A stretch of 64,000 nt of DNA, from contig NZ_CP092364.2 in the NCBI RefSeq assembly GCF_022370755.2, positions 4,402,001 to 4,466,000 of the forward strand. The letters are read 5' to 3'. Origin of the DNA: Mycolicibacterium goodii (lineage in GTDB: Bacteria > Actinomycetota > Actinomycetes > Mycobacteriales > Mycobacteriaceae). Below are positions 36,599-47,872 of the stretch, one piece after another; position 1 is the first letter of the stretch; every line of letters starts with the position of its first letter. The position numbers and the translations under genes are program-made. The notes below the pieces were generated by a model. It was given only the letters and a program-made list of their open reading frames with translations, was not told where the DNA came from and made no database searches.

Positions 36599-36655
36599 GA
36601 AACACACAGACCCCCAACACCGCCGGGGCGGGTGGGGGTCTGCGAATGTGTGTTT
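36599..36655 (-). terminator. S10 operon terminator
   Basis: CAGACCCCCA (36607-36616) pairs perfectly with TGGGGGTCTG (36633-36642), and outer ACACACA/TGTGTGT tracts extend the stem across a bulge. On the minus strand the hairpin ends in GTGTGTTT, about 30 nt after the rpsQ stop. It fits a terminator for the S10 operon. Confidence 0.75.
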
Positions 36656-36683
36656 GTCGCTGATCGACTCGGTCGGAGTTGAC

Positions 36684-36980
36684 CTACTTGGCCTTCTCCA
36701 GGATCTCGACCAGGCGCCAGCGCTTGGTGGCCGACAGCGGACGGGTCTCCATCAGCGAGACGCGGTCGCCGATACCGGCTTCACCGTTCTCGTCGTGGGC
36801 CTTGACCTTCTTGGTGGTCCGGATGATCTTGCCGTAGAGCGGGTGGCTCTTGCGATCTTCCAGCTCGACCACGATGGTCTTCTGCATCTTGTCGCTGACG
36901 ACGTAGCCGATGGCGGTCTTACGACGGCCGCGCGGCTTCTCGGCAGCCGGGGTGTACTTGGGTCCTTTTTCCTCTGCCAT
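36684..36980 (-). CDS. rpsQ: 30S ribosomal protein S17
   Basis: A 98-residue protein with [32 protein letters not shown], the S17 core, and a short actinobacterial N-terminal extension. ATG 36980 overlaps the rpmC stop by one base; a GTG one codon upstream is possible. It is the last gene of the S10 operon here; rplN begins a separate operon about 21 kb away. Confidence 0.97.
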   Translation of the reverse strand: MAEEKGPKYTPAAEKPRGRRKTAIGYVVSDKMQKTIVVELEDRKSHPLYGKIIRTTKKVKAHDENGEAGIGDRVSLMETRPLSATKRWRLVEILEKAK

Positions 36981-37213
36981 CACGATTCCTCACCAGCAGG
37001 CCCGGATGCCAGGCCCAATTCACGTTCACGCAGCACGGTGTAGACCCGTGCAATCTCCTGGCGCACGGTACGCAGCCGACGGTTGTTCGAAAGCTGACCG
37101 GTGGCCATCTGGAAGCGCAGGTTGAACAGCTCTTCCTTCGACTCGCGCAGCTTGTCCTTCAACTCGTCGTCGGTCAGTTCGCGCAGTTCACCAGGCGTAG
37201 TTCCCACTGCCAT
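36980..37213 (-). CDS. rpmC: 50S ribosomal protein L29
   Basis: A 77-residue protein with [32 protein letters not shown] and [18 protein letters not shown], the classic L29 helical pair. It is coupled to rplP by a one-base overlap. Confidence 0.97.
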
Positions 37214-37629
37214 CAGAACTGCTCCTCTCGGGTCACGATGCGTGCCTTGATCGGCAACTTGTGGATCGCGCGGGTCAGTGCGTCCCGGGCGGTCTTCTCA
37301 TCGGGGTAGCTCAGCTCGAACAGCACGCGTCCGGGCTTGACGTTGGCGACCCACCACTCCGGCGAACCCTTACCGGAACCCATACGGGTCTCGGCGGGTT
37401 TCTTGGTGAGCGGGCGGTCCGGGAAGATGTTGATCCACACCTTGCCGCCACGCTTGATGTGCCGGTTGATGGCGATACGAGCGGACTCGATCTGCCGGTT
37501 GGTGATGTAGGCGTGCTCCAGTGCCTGGATGCCGTAGTCACCGAAGCTCACCGACGTGCCGCCACTGGCGATGCCACGCTGGGCGGGGTGATGCTGCTTG
37601 CGGTGCTTGACCTTGCGGGGAATCAGCAT
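37213..37629 (-). CDS. rplP: 50S ribosomal protein L16
   Basis: A 138-residue protein starting [19 protein letters not shown], with [29 protein letters not shown] and [20 protein letters not shown], the segment near the peptidyl-transferase and tRNA sites. It follows rpsC by 2 nt. Confidence 0.98.
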   Translation of the reverse strand: MLIPRKVKHRKQHHPAQRGIASGGTSVSFGDYGIQALEHAYITNRQIESARIAINRHIKRGGKVWINIFPDRPLTKKPAETRMGSGKGSPEWWVANVKPGRVLFELSYPDEKTARDALTRAIHKLPIKARIVTREEQF

Positions 37630-37631
37630 GT

Positions 37632-38946
<1,315 letters not shown>

Positions 38947-38950
<4 letters not shown>

Positions 38951-39228
38951 CGACGCTTGCTCTTCCGGTCGTCCTTGATGTGACCCTTGAAGGTGCGCGT
39001 CGGGGCGAACTCGCCGAGCTTGTGTCCGACCATCGCCTCGGTGACGAACACCGGGACATGCTTGCGGCCGTCGTGCACCGCAAAGGTGTGTCCGATGAAG
39101 TCCGGGATGATGGTCGACCGACGCGACCAGGTCTTGATGACCTGCTTGGTGTTCTTCTCGTTCTGAACGTCGACCTTCTTCAGGAGATGGTCGTCGACGA
39201 ACGGACCTTTCTTGAGACTGCGAGGCAT
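38947..39228 (-). CDS. rpsS: 30S ribosomal protein S19
   Basis: A 93-residue protein starting [20 protein letters not shown], with [30 protein letters not shown], the standard S19 sequence. It sits between rplB and rplV. Confidence 0.98.
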
Positions 39229-39249
39229 CGCTGCTACTCCTTCCGCGGC

Positions 39250-40086
<837 letters not shown>

Positions 40087-40110
40087 GTTTCTCTAGGTCT
40101 CTCTGCCGGA

Positions 40111-40413
40111 CTAGGCCGGCGCTCCGAACAGGTCGATGGGCTTGCTGCCTGCGGCCAGCTTCACGATGGCGCGCTTGGTGCTCTTGCGCCTACCGAAACC
40201 GGTGCGCGTGCGCTTGCGCTTGCCCTGACGGTTGGCGGTGTTCACCGAATCGACCTTGACGTCGAAGATCTTCTCGATCGCGATCTTGATCTGCGTCTTG
40301 TTCGAATCCGGGTGCACCACGAACGTGTACACGTTGTCCTCGATCAGCCCGTACGACTTCTCCGAGATGACCGGGGCCAGGATGATGTCGCGGGGGTCTG
40401 TAATCGTTGCCAT
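40111..40413 (-). CDS. rplW: 50S ribosomal protein L23
   Basis: A 100-residue protein near the tunnel exit, with [35 protein letters not shown] and [17 protein letters not shown]. It overlaps rplD by one base. Confidence 0.98.
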   Translation of the reverse strand: MATITDPRDIILAPVISEKSYGLIEDNVYTFVVHPDSNKTQIKIAIEKIFDVKVDSVNTANRQGKRKRTRTGFGRRKSTKRAIVKLAAGSKPIDLFGAPA

Positions 40414-41069
40414 CAGACGGACGCCCCTTCTTTTTGGTCCTTGCTGTTCGCGCTGATGTAGGCGTTCAGAGCCTCGACCGAGAACACCACGTCGTCGGCG
40501 TTGAGCACGTCGTAGGTGTTCAGCTGATCGGGCGAGATCACGTGGACGCCAGGCAGATTGCGCACGCTCTTGGCGCCGACCTCATCGGTACGGCCGATGA
40601 CGACGAGCACCTTCTTGTTTTCCGTCAGCGTCCCCAAGAACGTCTTGGCGCTCTTGGTCGACGGGGTCTGGCCCTCGACGAGTTCGGTGACCGCGTGGAT
40701 CCGGTCGTTGCGGGCCCGGTCGCTCAGCGCACCGCGCAGGGCGGCGGCGATCATCTTCTTCGGGGTCCGCTGGCTGTAGTCGCGCGGCTTCGGGCCGTGG
40801 ACGGTGCCACCACCGGTGAACTGCGGCGCACGGGTCGAACCCTGACGCGCGCGGCCGGTGCCCTTCTGGCGGTACGGCTTCTTGCCGCCGCCGGAGACCT
40901 CGCCGCGGGTCTTGGTCGAGTGCGTGCCCTGACGCTTGGCGGCCAGCTGTGCGGTGACCACCTGGTGCATCAGCGCGATGTTGGGCTCGACGTCGAACAG
41001 CTCGGCGGGCAGCTCGACAGAACCGTCCGTCTTACCGGCCGGCGTCTTCACGTCAACTTTGAGTGTCAT
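40413..41069 (-). CDS. rplD: 50S ribosomal protein L4
   Basis: A 218-residue protein with the tunnel-lining loop [26 protein letters not shown] and [18 protein letters not shown]. In E. coli L4 represses its own operon through the S10 leader; whether that applies to the long leader here is not known. It overlaps rplC by one base. Confidence 0.98.
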   Translation of the reverse strand: MTLKVDVKTPAGKTDGSVELPAELFDVEPNIALMHQVVTAQLAAKRQGTHSTKTRGEVSGGGKKPYRQKGTGRARQGSTRAPQFTGGGTVHGPKPRDYSQRTPKKMIAAALRGALSDRARNDRIHAVTELVEGQTPSTKSAKTFLGTLTENKKVLVVIGRTDEVGAKSVRNLPGVHVISPDQLNTYDVLNADDVVFSVEALNAYISANSKDQKEGASV

Positions 41070-41722
41070 TACTTCTCGCCTCGCTTGATTGCGCTGCGGA
41101 CAACCACCAGACCACCGTTGCGTCCGGGGATGGCGCCCTTGATCAACAGCACGCCGTTCTCGGCGTCGACCTTGTGCACCTTCAGGTTCTGCGTCGTCAC
41201 GCGGTCGTTGCCCATGCGGCCCGACATCCGGGTGCCTTTGAACACGCGGCCGGGGGTGGCGCAGCCACCGATCGAGCCGGGACGACGGTGCACGGCCTGG
41301 GCACCGTGCGCGGCGCCCTGGCCACGGAAGCCGTGGCGCTTCATGGTGCCGGCGAAGCCCTTGCCCTTGCTCGTGCCGGTGACGTCGACGTAGGCACCGT
41401 CGCTGAAGATCTCAGCGGTCAGTTCCTGGCCGACCTCGTACTCGGCGACGGCGGCCTCGTCGTCGAGACGCAGCTCGGCGACGTGACGGCGCGGGTTCAC
41501 GCCCGCGGCGGCGAACTGACCCGCGACGGGCTTGGTCACCTTGCGGGGGCTGATCTCGCCGTAAGCGAGCTGCACGGCGCTGTAGCCGTCACGCTCGGGG
41601 GTGCGGATACGGGTCACCACGTTCGGACCGGCCTTGACGACGGTCACCGGGACGACTTTGTTGTTCTCGTCGAACACCTGCGTCATGCCCAGCTTGGTGC
41701 CCAAAATGCCTTTTCTAGCCAT
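41069..41722 (-). CDS. rplC: 50S ribosomal protein L3
   Basis: A 217-residue protein with [21 protein letters not shown] and [34 protein letters not shown], the loop reaching the peptidyl-transferase centre. Confidence 0.98.
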   Translation of the reverse strand: MARKGILGTKLGMTQVFDENNKVVPVTVVKAGPNVVTRIRTPERDGYSAVQLAYGEISPRKVTKPVAGQFAAAGVNPRRHVAELRLDDEAAVAEYEVGQELTAEIFSDGAYVDVTGTSKGKGFAGTMKRHGFRGQGAAHGAQAVHRRPGSIGGCATPGRVFKGTRMSGRMGNDRVTTQNLKVHKVDAENGVLLIKGAIPGRNGGLVVVRSAIKRGEK

Positions 41723-41736
41723 TTGCTCTGGGTCTC

Positions 41737-42042
41737 CTACTGGATGTTGACGTCGACACTGGCCGGCAGATCGATGCGCATGAGAGCGTCAACGGTCTTG
41801 GGCGTCGGGTCGAGGATGTCGATCAACCGCTTGTGCGTGCGCATCTCGAAGTGCTCCCGCGAGTCCTTGTACTTGTGCGGAGACCGAATGACGCAGTACA
41901 CGTTCTTCTCGGTCGGCAGCGGCACAGGGCCCACCACACTGGCGCCGGTACGGGTGACCGTTTCGACGATCTTGCGCGCAGAGGCGTCAATGGCCTCATG
42001 GTCGTAGGCCTTGAGCCTGATGCGGATCTTCTGTCCCGCCAC
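41737..42042 (-). CDS. rpsJ: 30S ribosomal protein S10 (NusE)
   Basis: A 101-residue protein, [29 protein letters not shown], with [32 protein letters not shown]. It is both a ribosomal protein and the NusE antitermination factor. GTG 42042 has AGGAG 4 nt upstream. It is the first gene of the S10 operon, transcribed from a promoter about 280 nt upstream. Confidence 0.98.
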
Positions 42043-42449
42043 GCTTCTCCTACCTCGCTCCTACTTCGTACATCGGCCGGCCTTGCCAGGAGCAGTGAGA
42101 ACCCACTGCAACCCGTCGGGCCTGGTGCCCGGCACACATCGCGCCGAGTCTTGCCGCCGCTGTTTACCTGTCTGTGGTTCACCGGCCCCCGCGGTCGGGC
42201 GTGTCGCCCTCTCACTTTTCCGATCGGGCCGAAAATCGTCACGATCGCTGTTGGGACCGGATGCGTCCGTTGGGGACGCGGGTCGGATGCCCCGCCAGGT
42301 ACGTACCCGGCGCAAGGCAACCCGAACAGTATGCCCTAGATCCTCGCGTGCTCCAAATCCCCCCGATACACCGGTTTCGGCCTCGAGCGTGGGTCCTGTG
42401 CACGCGAAATCCCCGTCGAGCGTACATACACCCCACGCTCGGCGAGATT
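42043..42449 (-). other. S10 operon leader and promoter, and promoter of the DUF4442 gene
   Basis: A 407-bp region. The predicted S10 promoter is at 42321-42356, leaving a leader of about 280 nt. The leader is GC-rich and without a supportable ORF or a riboswitch I recognise. The plus-strand DUF4442 gene starts at 42450. Confidence 0.65.
42321..42356 (-). promoter_or_regulatory. Predicted S10 operon promoter
   Basis: On the minus strand, TTGGAG (42356-42351) and CATACT (42333-42328) are 17 nt apart, with GGGTTGCCTTG at 42323-42313. The -35, the spacing and the post-start box match the spc promoter base for base in position. Confidence 0.8.
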
Positions 42450-42935
42450 ATGGTCAGCCTGATGACACACTCCACCAGCACCTACCGGGCCTGGCAGCGG
42501 CTGGCGGGCGTACCGCTGGGCTCGCGCCTGTTCACCGCGGCGGCCGTGGCGCGCGTGCCGTATTTCGCCTCGATCACGCCGCACGTCGTCCATATGGAAC
42601 CGGGCCGAGCCGAGGTGACGGTGCCCAAGTGGTTCCTCATCCACAACCACCTGCACACCGTGCACGCCATCGCGTCGTGCAACGCGGCCGAGATGGCGAT
42701 GGGCATGCTCATGGAGGCGACCGTGCCCACGACGCACCGCTGGATCCCGAAAGGGATGAACGTCTCCTACCTGGAGAAGGCCACGACCTCGTTGCGCGCC
42801 ACGGCCCGGCTCACCCCACCCGACTTCGCGTCGATCACCGAGGGCACCGACATCGTCGTCGCGGTCAGCGTCACCGACGGGCACGGTGTCGAGGTGGTGC
42901 ACGCCGACATCACGACGTGGGTGACCCCGGCCTGA
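42450..42935 (+). CDS. DUF4442 hotdog-fold thioesterase-like protein
   Basis: A 161-residue protein of the hotdog-fold DUF4442 family, related to PaaI-type acyl-CoA thioesterases. Typical stretches are VPKWFLIHNHLHTVHAIASCNAAEMAMGMLME and RWIPKGMNVSYLEKATTSLRATA. The start could be ATG 42450 (MVSLMTHST) or ATG 42462 (MTHSTST); neither has a clear Shine-Dalgarno. It runs divergently from the S10 operon and converges on the sensor kinase gene. Substrate unknown. Confidence 0.8.
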   Translation: MVSLMTHSTSTYRAWQRLAGVPLGSRLFTAAAVARVPYFASITPHVVHMEPGRAEVTVPKWFLIHNHLHTVHAIASCNAAEMAMGMLMEATVPTTHRWIPKGMNVSYLEKATTSLRATARLTPPDFASITEGTDIVVAVSVTDGHGVEVVHADITTWVTPA

Positions 42936-42947
42936 GGCGCGCGCCGA

Positions 42948-44408
42948 TCACTGATCCGGCGACGTCGACACGTGTGGCGGGGGCGCGACCAGCGGCAGCC
43001 GCACGACGAACCGGGTGTCTCCGGGTACGGACCGCACCGACATGTCCCCACGGTGCTTGTCGACGACCACCCGCCAGACGATGTCGAGGCCAAGCCCCGA
43101 TCCCTTTCCTGCCGGCTTGGTGGTGAAGAACGGCGTGAACACCCGGTCGAGGTCGCTTTCGGGGATGCCGCGCCCGTCGTCGCAGAACTCGATGCGCACG
43201 ATGTTGTCGCCGTCGCGGGCGGTCCGTATGGTCAACGTTCCCTCACCGTCCATCGCTTCGACGGCATTGTCGATGAGGTTGGTCCACACCTGGTTCAGAT
43301 CTCCTGGGTAGCAAAGGATTTCGGGGAGAGGATCATCCCAGTCGCAGGTCAGCCGGATCGGCTTGCCGTCGCCGATCCGGTCCCCGAAGACCATGAGGGT
43401 GCTGCGCAACAGCTCGTGGACGTCGACGCTCTGGTAGGCGCCGCGGTCCATCTGCGAGTACTGCTCGGCACCGGCCAGCAGGGCTGAGATGCGGCCGCTG
43501 GCCTCCGCGGCCTCGCGCATACGCAACTCGGTGTCGACGGTGTACGCCAGCCAGCTCATGGCCGCGGGCAGCACTTTCCCGCCGGGTGCATCGACAGATT
43601 GCGCCACGCGTTCGAGCCACTCCGCGTCGAGGCCCGCCTCGACCATCGTCGGCGCGTGCCGCCATCCGTCGGCGACGCCGTTGCGGTCGAACCAGTCGCC
43701 GATCTCCTCTTCGAGATCCGCGCATTCCACCGGGCTGCGTCGGACCTGGGTCTTGGGAAGTTGCTCGATGAGCTCGTCCTGGACCGTCATGAGACCCAGC
43801 AGGGTTTCCGTGGACGGCACGCGCTCGATGACCGTGGCGAGTTCGTGACGCAACTGGGTGATGGTGGCGCGCAGGTCGTTGACGGCGCGGGCGATCGCGG
43901 CCGCGGGGTTGTTGAGTTGGTGGGTCAGTCCCGCGGTGATCGATCCCAGCGCCAGCAGCTTCTCCTGCTGCCCTAGCAGTTGCCGCTGACGCAGCCCGCC
44001 CAAGGTGTGTCCGGCCAGCAGGTGCACGGCCATCGGGAACTCCGACTGCATGAACCGCGCGAAATCGTCGGCGTCGAGGACGAAAAACCGTGACGGGCGG
44101 ATCAGTTCGATCGAAACCTCGTAGCGGCGCTCGGCATCGGCGACGTACGCCGACCACGCGCCGCAGTACACGCCGCGCTGCGAGGTGCGGTTGGTGAGCA
44201 CGTCGACGCCACCGGCCCGGCCGGTCATCAACAGTTCGCCCTCGAGCAACACGTAGAAACGCTCCGCCGGCTCCCCCTTGCGGAACAGCACACCCGGCGG
44301 GTGCCGCTCGATCCGCCCCACCGCGCAGAGTGTCTCAAGTTGCGCGTCCGACAGGTGTTCGAACAGGAACAGGGTGCGCAGCTCGTCGGCGCGGCACGGC
44401 TCGTTCAT
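42948..44408 (-). CDS. Soluble sensor histidine kinase with N-terminal cyclic-nucleotide-binding domain
   Basis: A 486-residue protein. Residues 10-125 form a CRP-type cNMP-binding domain (GVLFRKGEPAERFYVLLEGELLMTGR); the HisKA-like region carries His163 (GSITAGLTHQLNNPAAAI). The ATPase domain has N box NLIDNAVEAM, G1 DDGRGIPE, F box FTPFFTTKPAG and G2 GSGLGLDIV. No membrane helices or extracytoplasmic sensor are visible. There is no response regulator beside it, so it is an orphan kinase. GGAG precedes the ATG by 8 nt. Confidence 0.9.
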   Translation of the reverse strand: MNEPCRADELRTLFLFEHLSDAQLETLCAVGRIERHPPGVLFRKGEPAERFYVLLEGELLMTGRAGGVDVLTNRTSQRGVYCGAWSAYVADAERRYEVSIELIRPSRFFVLDADDFARFMQSEFPMAVHLLAGHTLGGLRQRQLLGQQEKLLALGSITAGLTHQLNNPAAAIARAVNDLRATITQLRHELATVIERVPSTETLLGLMTVQDELIEQLPKTQVRRSPVECADLEEEIGDWFDRNGVADGWRHAPTMVEAGLDAEWLERVAQSVDAPGGKVLPAAMSWLAYTVDTELRMREAAEASGRISALLAGAEQYSQMDRGAYQSVDVHELLRSTLMVFGDRIGDGKPIRLTCDWDDPLPEILCYPGDLNQVWTNLIDNAVEAMDGEGTLTIRTARDGDNIVRIEFCDDGRGIPESDLDRVFTPFFTTKPAGKGSGLGLDIVWRVVVDKHRGDMSVRSVPGDTRFVVRLPLVAPPPHVSTSPDQ

Positions 44409-44456
44409 GGCGATGTCTCCGTTCGTCGTGCCGTTACCGTCGCACGCGACACCGTG

Positions 44457-44828
44457 CTAGTCCAGATATGTGCCGTGGCCCTCACGCACCAGGTCGCCGT
44501 CGAAGATCAGCACCTCGTTGACGAGCCCGCCACGCTGATTGCGGTACTGGATCACCAGGGTGTACTGCCCCTGGTAGACGTCGACGATCTCGAAGTGCAG
44601 GTCCGGCATGCCGGCCAGCGCCGTGGTCCAGTAGGTCCGCAGCGCGTCCTTTCCGCGGACGACGCCGCCGCTGTCGGGCAACACGCGCGCGGCGACGGGT
44701 GAGCTGAACACCACGTCGTCGTGGAAGTGCGCGAGCACCGCCTCGACGTCGTGGGCGTTCCACGCCGTCACCCAGGCTGCGGCGAACTGCCGCGCGTCCG
44801 GTGTCGTGAGTGCCATCTCTGCTGTCAT
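44457..44828 (-). CDS. SnoaL-like / NTF2-fold protein
   Basis: A 123-residue protein of the NTF2-like superfamily with AAAWVTAWNAHDVEAVLAHFHDDVVFSSPVAARV and a C-terminal NEVLIFDGDLVREGHGTYLD. Many relatives are isomerases or hydrolases or simply bind small ligands. ATG 44828 overlaps the carboxylesterase stop by 4 nt; ATG 44816 is an alternative. Catalytic residues cannot be assigned. Confidence 0.82.
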   Translation of the reverse strand: MTAEMALTTPDARQFAAAWVTAWNAHDVEAVLAHFHDDVVFSSPVAARVLPDSGGVVRGKDALRTYWTTALAGMPDLHFEIVDVYQGQYTLVIQYRNQRGGLVNEVLIFDGDLVREGHGTYLD

Positions 44829-46387
44829 CTCCCCTTCAGTCCCGCCCAGAACGGGCATTGATGCACCTCGCCGAAATCGCTCGCCAGACGGCTGCCGTCC
44901 GGCCGCAACGACATCCACTGCCCGTCGAAGGCCGGCCACTGCGGCTGCCCTTCCCCCGACGGGTCGCCGGTACGGACGAACGCGCTCCAGTACGCGATCA
45001 TCTGATCCGCCAGTGCCTGCTGCGCCGGGTTGAGCGGTGGCGCTCCGCCGACGTCGAAAAGATAGCGCAGTTCCAGTGAGTGGCTCGCGCCGACCGGGAA
45101 CGGCAGGGTCCGCATGACCTCCGGGGCGGGGGCGCTGCGGTCGTTGAACTCGTAGGCGTACACCCGACCGGGCAGTTCGTCGGCCATCCGCTCGGCGACG
45201 CACGAGAACGCGCTGTCGGTCACAGCGGCCGAATATGCCTGTGGCACACCGCCGTAACGATCCGGCGGATAGTGGACCGCGACCGCTGCGGCGTCGGCAC
45301 CGAACGTCTGCCGCAACAGCTCGGGATATTCCTCCGGCGTGAATCGCTGCCCCTGGCGCAGATAACGCAGGGCCACGAAGAGCGTGAACTCGTCTCGCGT
45401 GGTGCCGAGCAGCACCGGCACGTCTGCCGCATCGTCGAGGGTGGACAGCGGGGCGCGCGGCAGCATCGCGGTGCCGGTGACGGGTGTGGTCATCTGGTCA
45501 CTGCCGATGTTGAAGTACCACACCGGGTTGCGGAGCCGGTCGACAGGAAGCCCGCGGAGGCAGTCTCCGGCCGTCGCCGGGTCGGGACAGCCCGCGTCTG
45601 TCGCATAGGCGATGCTGCGCCGCTCGGCGGTCGCCAGGTCGGTCTGCACCTGGCAAGGTGCGCTCATGAGGATGGCGGCGTCGAACAGCCCGGCAGACCC
45701 TGGCGCGACCAGGTGGTCACACACCGATGTCCCGCCGGCCGATTCGCCTGCGAGCGTGACATGTTCGGGGTCGCCGCCGAATGCGGCAATGTTGTCGCGC
45801 ACCCACCGCAGCGCCGCCTGCTGGTCGGCGATGCCGTAGTTGCCGACCTCGCCCGGCGCCCCGAGTGCCGGGTGGGCCAGAAATCCGAGGGTGCCGAGCC
45901 GGTAGTTGACGGTGACGACGACGATGTCGCCGCGCGACGCGAGCCGGGAGGCGTCATAGACGTCGCTGCTGCCGTTGACGAAGCCGCCGCCGTGAATCCA
46001 CACCATCACCGGCCGTCGGCCCTCTCCCGTCGGAGGCGTCCACACGTTGAGCGTCAGGCAGTCCTCGCCGGAGTTGTCACCGTGTTCGAGGTCGGCGTCG
46101 GGGTCCTGGACGCAGCGTGGGCCAGGTCGGGTCGCGTCACGTTCGCCGGCCCAGTTCGCGGCGGGTTCGGGGCTGGCGAACCGCAGGGCACCCACCGGGG
46201 GCGCGGCATACGGGATTCCGGCGAACAGTCGATGGCCGTCAGCAACCACGCCGCGGAGCGTTCCGGACTTCGTGTGTACGACGGCGGGGTCCGTGACGGC
46301 CTCGGGTCGATCCTCGGCGGCGCGACAGCCGGCCAACCCGATCACCAGCCCGAACAGCACCGCGCTCACCTGCCGGGCCCGACGCAT
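44825..46387 (-). CDS. Type B carboxylesterase, predicted lipoprotein
   Basis: A 520-residue alpha/beta hydrolase of the carboxylesterase B/cholinesterase family. The N-terminus has a signal peptide with lipobox LAGC (Cys21), so it is probably anchored outside the membrane. The oxyanion segment is WIHGGGFVNGS and the nucleophile is Ser216 in LAGESAGGTS; NYRLGTLGFL and EDCLTLNVWTP are further family blocks. It heads a two-gene unit with the SnoaL-like protein. Substrate unknown. Confidence 0.92.
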   Translation of the reverse strand: MRRARQVSAVLFGLVIGLAGCRAAEDRPEAVTDPAVVHTKSGTLRGVVADGHRLFAGIPYAAPPVGALRFASPEPAANWAGERDATRPGPRCVQDPDADLEHGDNSGEDCLTLNVWTPPTGEGRRPVMVWIHGGGFVNGSSDVYDASRLASRGDIVVVTVNYRLGTLGFLAHPALGAPGEVGNYGIADQQAALRWVRDNIAAFGGDPEHVTLAGESAGGTSVCDHLVAPGSAGLFDAAILMSAPCQVQTDLATAERRSIAYATDAGCPDPATAGDCLRGLPVDRLRNPVWYFNIGSDQMTTPVTGTAMLPRAPLSTLDDAADVPVLLGTTRDEFTLFVALRYLRQGQRFTPEEYPELLRQTFGADAAAVAVHYPPDRYGGVPQAYSAAVTDSAFSCVAERMADELPGRVYAYEFNDRSAPAPEVMRTLPFPVGASHSLELRYLFDVGGAPPLNPAQQALADQMIAYWSAFVRTGDPSGEGQPQWPAFDGQWMSLRPDGSRLASDFGEVHQCPFWAGLKGR

Positions 46388-46575
46388 GGGCCGAGCCTAC
46401 TGGGCCCGGGCACCACCGGACGGGCGATCGACCGAGGACCCCGCCGGCTCCCGACGTGTGCCGCGACCCCGGCACTTACCTTGCCGGTCCGGGTACTCGG
46501 GGCGCCGATGTGCACGACGCCGCGTGCGCGACGCAAGTCGCCCAATCGAACAGGCCCGGTGAGGCCGATCACATA

Positions 46576-46605
46576 CACTGCACTTGACACCCGTCAAGCA
46601 CAGTG
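46576..46605. promoter_or_regulatory. 30-bp palindrome at the P450 promoter
   Basis: CTTGAC-ACCC-GTCAAG (46583-46598) is perfect; outer CACTG/CAGTG arms extend it to 30 bp with only two mismatched pairs. It lies 17 nt before the P450 ATG, overlapping a TACACT that could be the -10. This is the architecture of a TetR-type operator. Confidence 0.65.
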
Positions 46606-46621
46606 TTGCGTGAGGAGTCCG

Positions 46622-47872
46622 ATGAGCACACCGACCATGGATGACGCCGCGAAGGTGCTGGCCGACCCGAAGGCCTACGCCGACGATGCCCGGCTGCACG
46701 AGGCCTTGGCCAGGCTGCGGGCCGAGAATCCGGTGGCATGGGTGGACCATGGCCCGTACCGGCCGTTCTGGGCGATCACCAAGCACGCCGACATCATGGC
46801 CATCGAGCGGGCGAACGATCTGTGGCTGTCGGCTCCCCGGCCCCTACTGGTGACCGCCGAGGCAGACGACCTGAGCCGGGCGCAGCAGGAAATGGGCATC
46901 GGACTGCGCACGCTGATCCACATGGACGATCCGCACCACCGCAAGGTGCGGGCCATCGGTGCGGACTGGTTCCGGCCGAAGGCCATGCGAGAGCTGAAGG
47001 TTCGGGTCGACGAGCTGGCCAGGATCTACGTCGACAAGATGCGCGACATCGGCCCGGAGTGTGATTTCGTCACCGACATCGCGGTGAACTTCCCGCTGTA
47101 CGTGATCCTGTCGCTGCTCGGCCTGCCCGAGGAGGACTTCGGGCGGATGCACATGCTGACCCAGGAGATGTTCGGCGGCGACGACGACGAATACAAGCGC
47201 GGGACCACGCCGGAAGAGCAGATGGCCGTGTTGACCGACTTCTTCAATTACTTTGCGGCGCTGACCGCCTCACGGCGAGAGCACCCGACCGACGATCTCG
47301 CGTCGGCGATCGCCAACGGTCGCGTCGACGGCGAGCTGATGTCGGACATGGACACGCTGTCCTACTACGTCATCGTCGCCAGCGCTGGTCACGACACCAC
47401 CAAGGACGCCATCTCGGGCGGCCTCCACGCCCTCATCGGGAATCCGGGTGAACTCGCGCGACTCAAGGCCGATCCAGGCCTGATGGGCACCGCGGTCGAG
47501 GAGATGATTCGGTGGAGTACGCCGGTCAAGGAGTTCATGCGCACGGCCGCCGCAGACACCGTGGTGCGCGGAGTGCCGATCGCGAAAGGTGAATCCGTCT
47601 ACCTCTCTTATGTTTCCGGCAACCGGGATGAAGAGGTGTTCACCGATCCATTCCGCTTCGATGTCGGCCGCGATCCGAACAAGCACCTGGCGTTCGGGTA
47701 CGGCGTGCACTTCTGCCTGGGCGCTGCGTTGGCACGCATGGAGATCAACAGCTTGTTCAGCGAGTTGTTGCCGCGCCTGGATTCTATCGGATTGGCCGGT
47801 AAGCCAGAGCTTTCCGCGACGACGTTCGTCGGCGGGCTCAAGCACCTGCCGATTCGTTACTTGATCCGCTGA
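46622..47872 (+). CDS. Cytochrome P450
   Basis: A 416-residue soluble P450 monooxygenase. The heme ligand is Cys365 (FGYGVHFCLGAALAR), the I-helix oxygen motif is ASAGHDTT (254-260), and the ExxR pair is Glu294/Arg297. ATG 46622 has GAGGAG upstream; the frame is open far upstream, but that is a chance extension through antisense sequence. It shares its last 35 bp with the convergent TetR gene. Substrate unknown; closeness to the mycofactocin locus is suggestive but not evidence. Confidence 0.95.
   Translation: MSTPTMDDAAKVLADPKAYADDARLHEALARLRAENPVAWVDHGPYRPFWAITKHADIMAIERANDLWLSAPRPLLVTAEADDLSRAQQEMGIGLRTLIHMDDPHHRKVRAIGADWFRPKAMRELKVRVDELARIYVDKMRDIGPECDFVTDIAVNFPLYVILSLLGLPEEDFGRMHMLTQEMFGGDDDEYKRGTTPEEQMAVLTDFFNYFAALTASRREHPTDDLASAIANGRVDGELMSDMDTLSYYVIVASAGHDTTKDAISGGLHALIGNPGELARLKADPGLMGTAVEEMIRWSTPVKEFMRTAAADTVVRGVPIAKGESVYLSYVSGNRDEEVFTDPFRFDVGRDPNKHLAFGYGVHFCLGAALARMEINSLFSELLPRLDSIGLAGKPELSATTFVGGLKHLPIRYLIR

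Noticed and set aside
45080..46621. In-frame extension of the P450 reading frame upstream by 514 codons
   Set aside because: It is antisense to the carboxylesterase gene, has no family features, and a good Shine-Dalgarno precedes ATG 46622. GC-rich DNA often leaves such frames open by chance.
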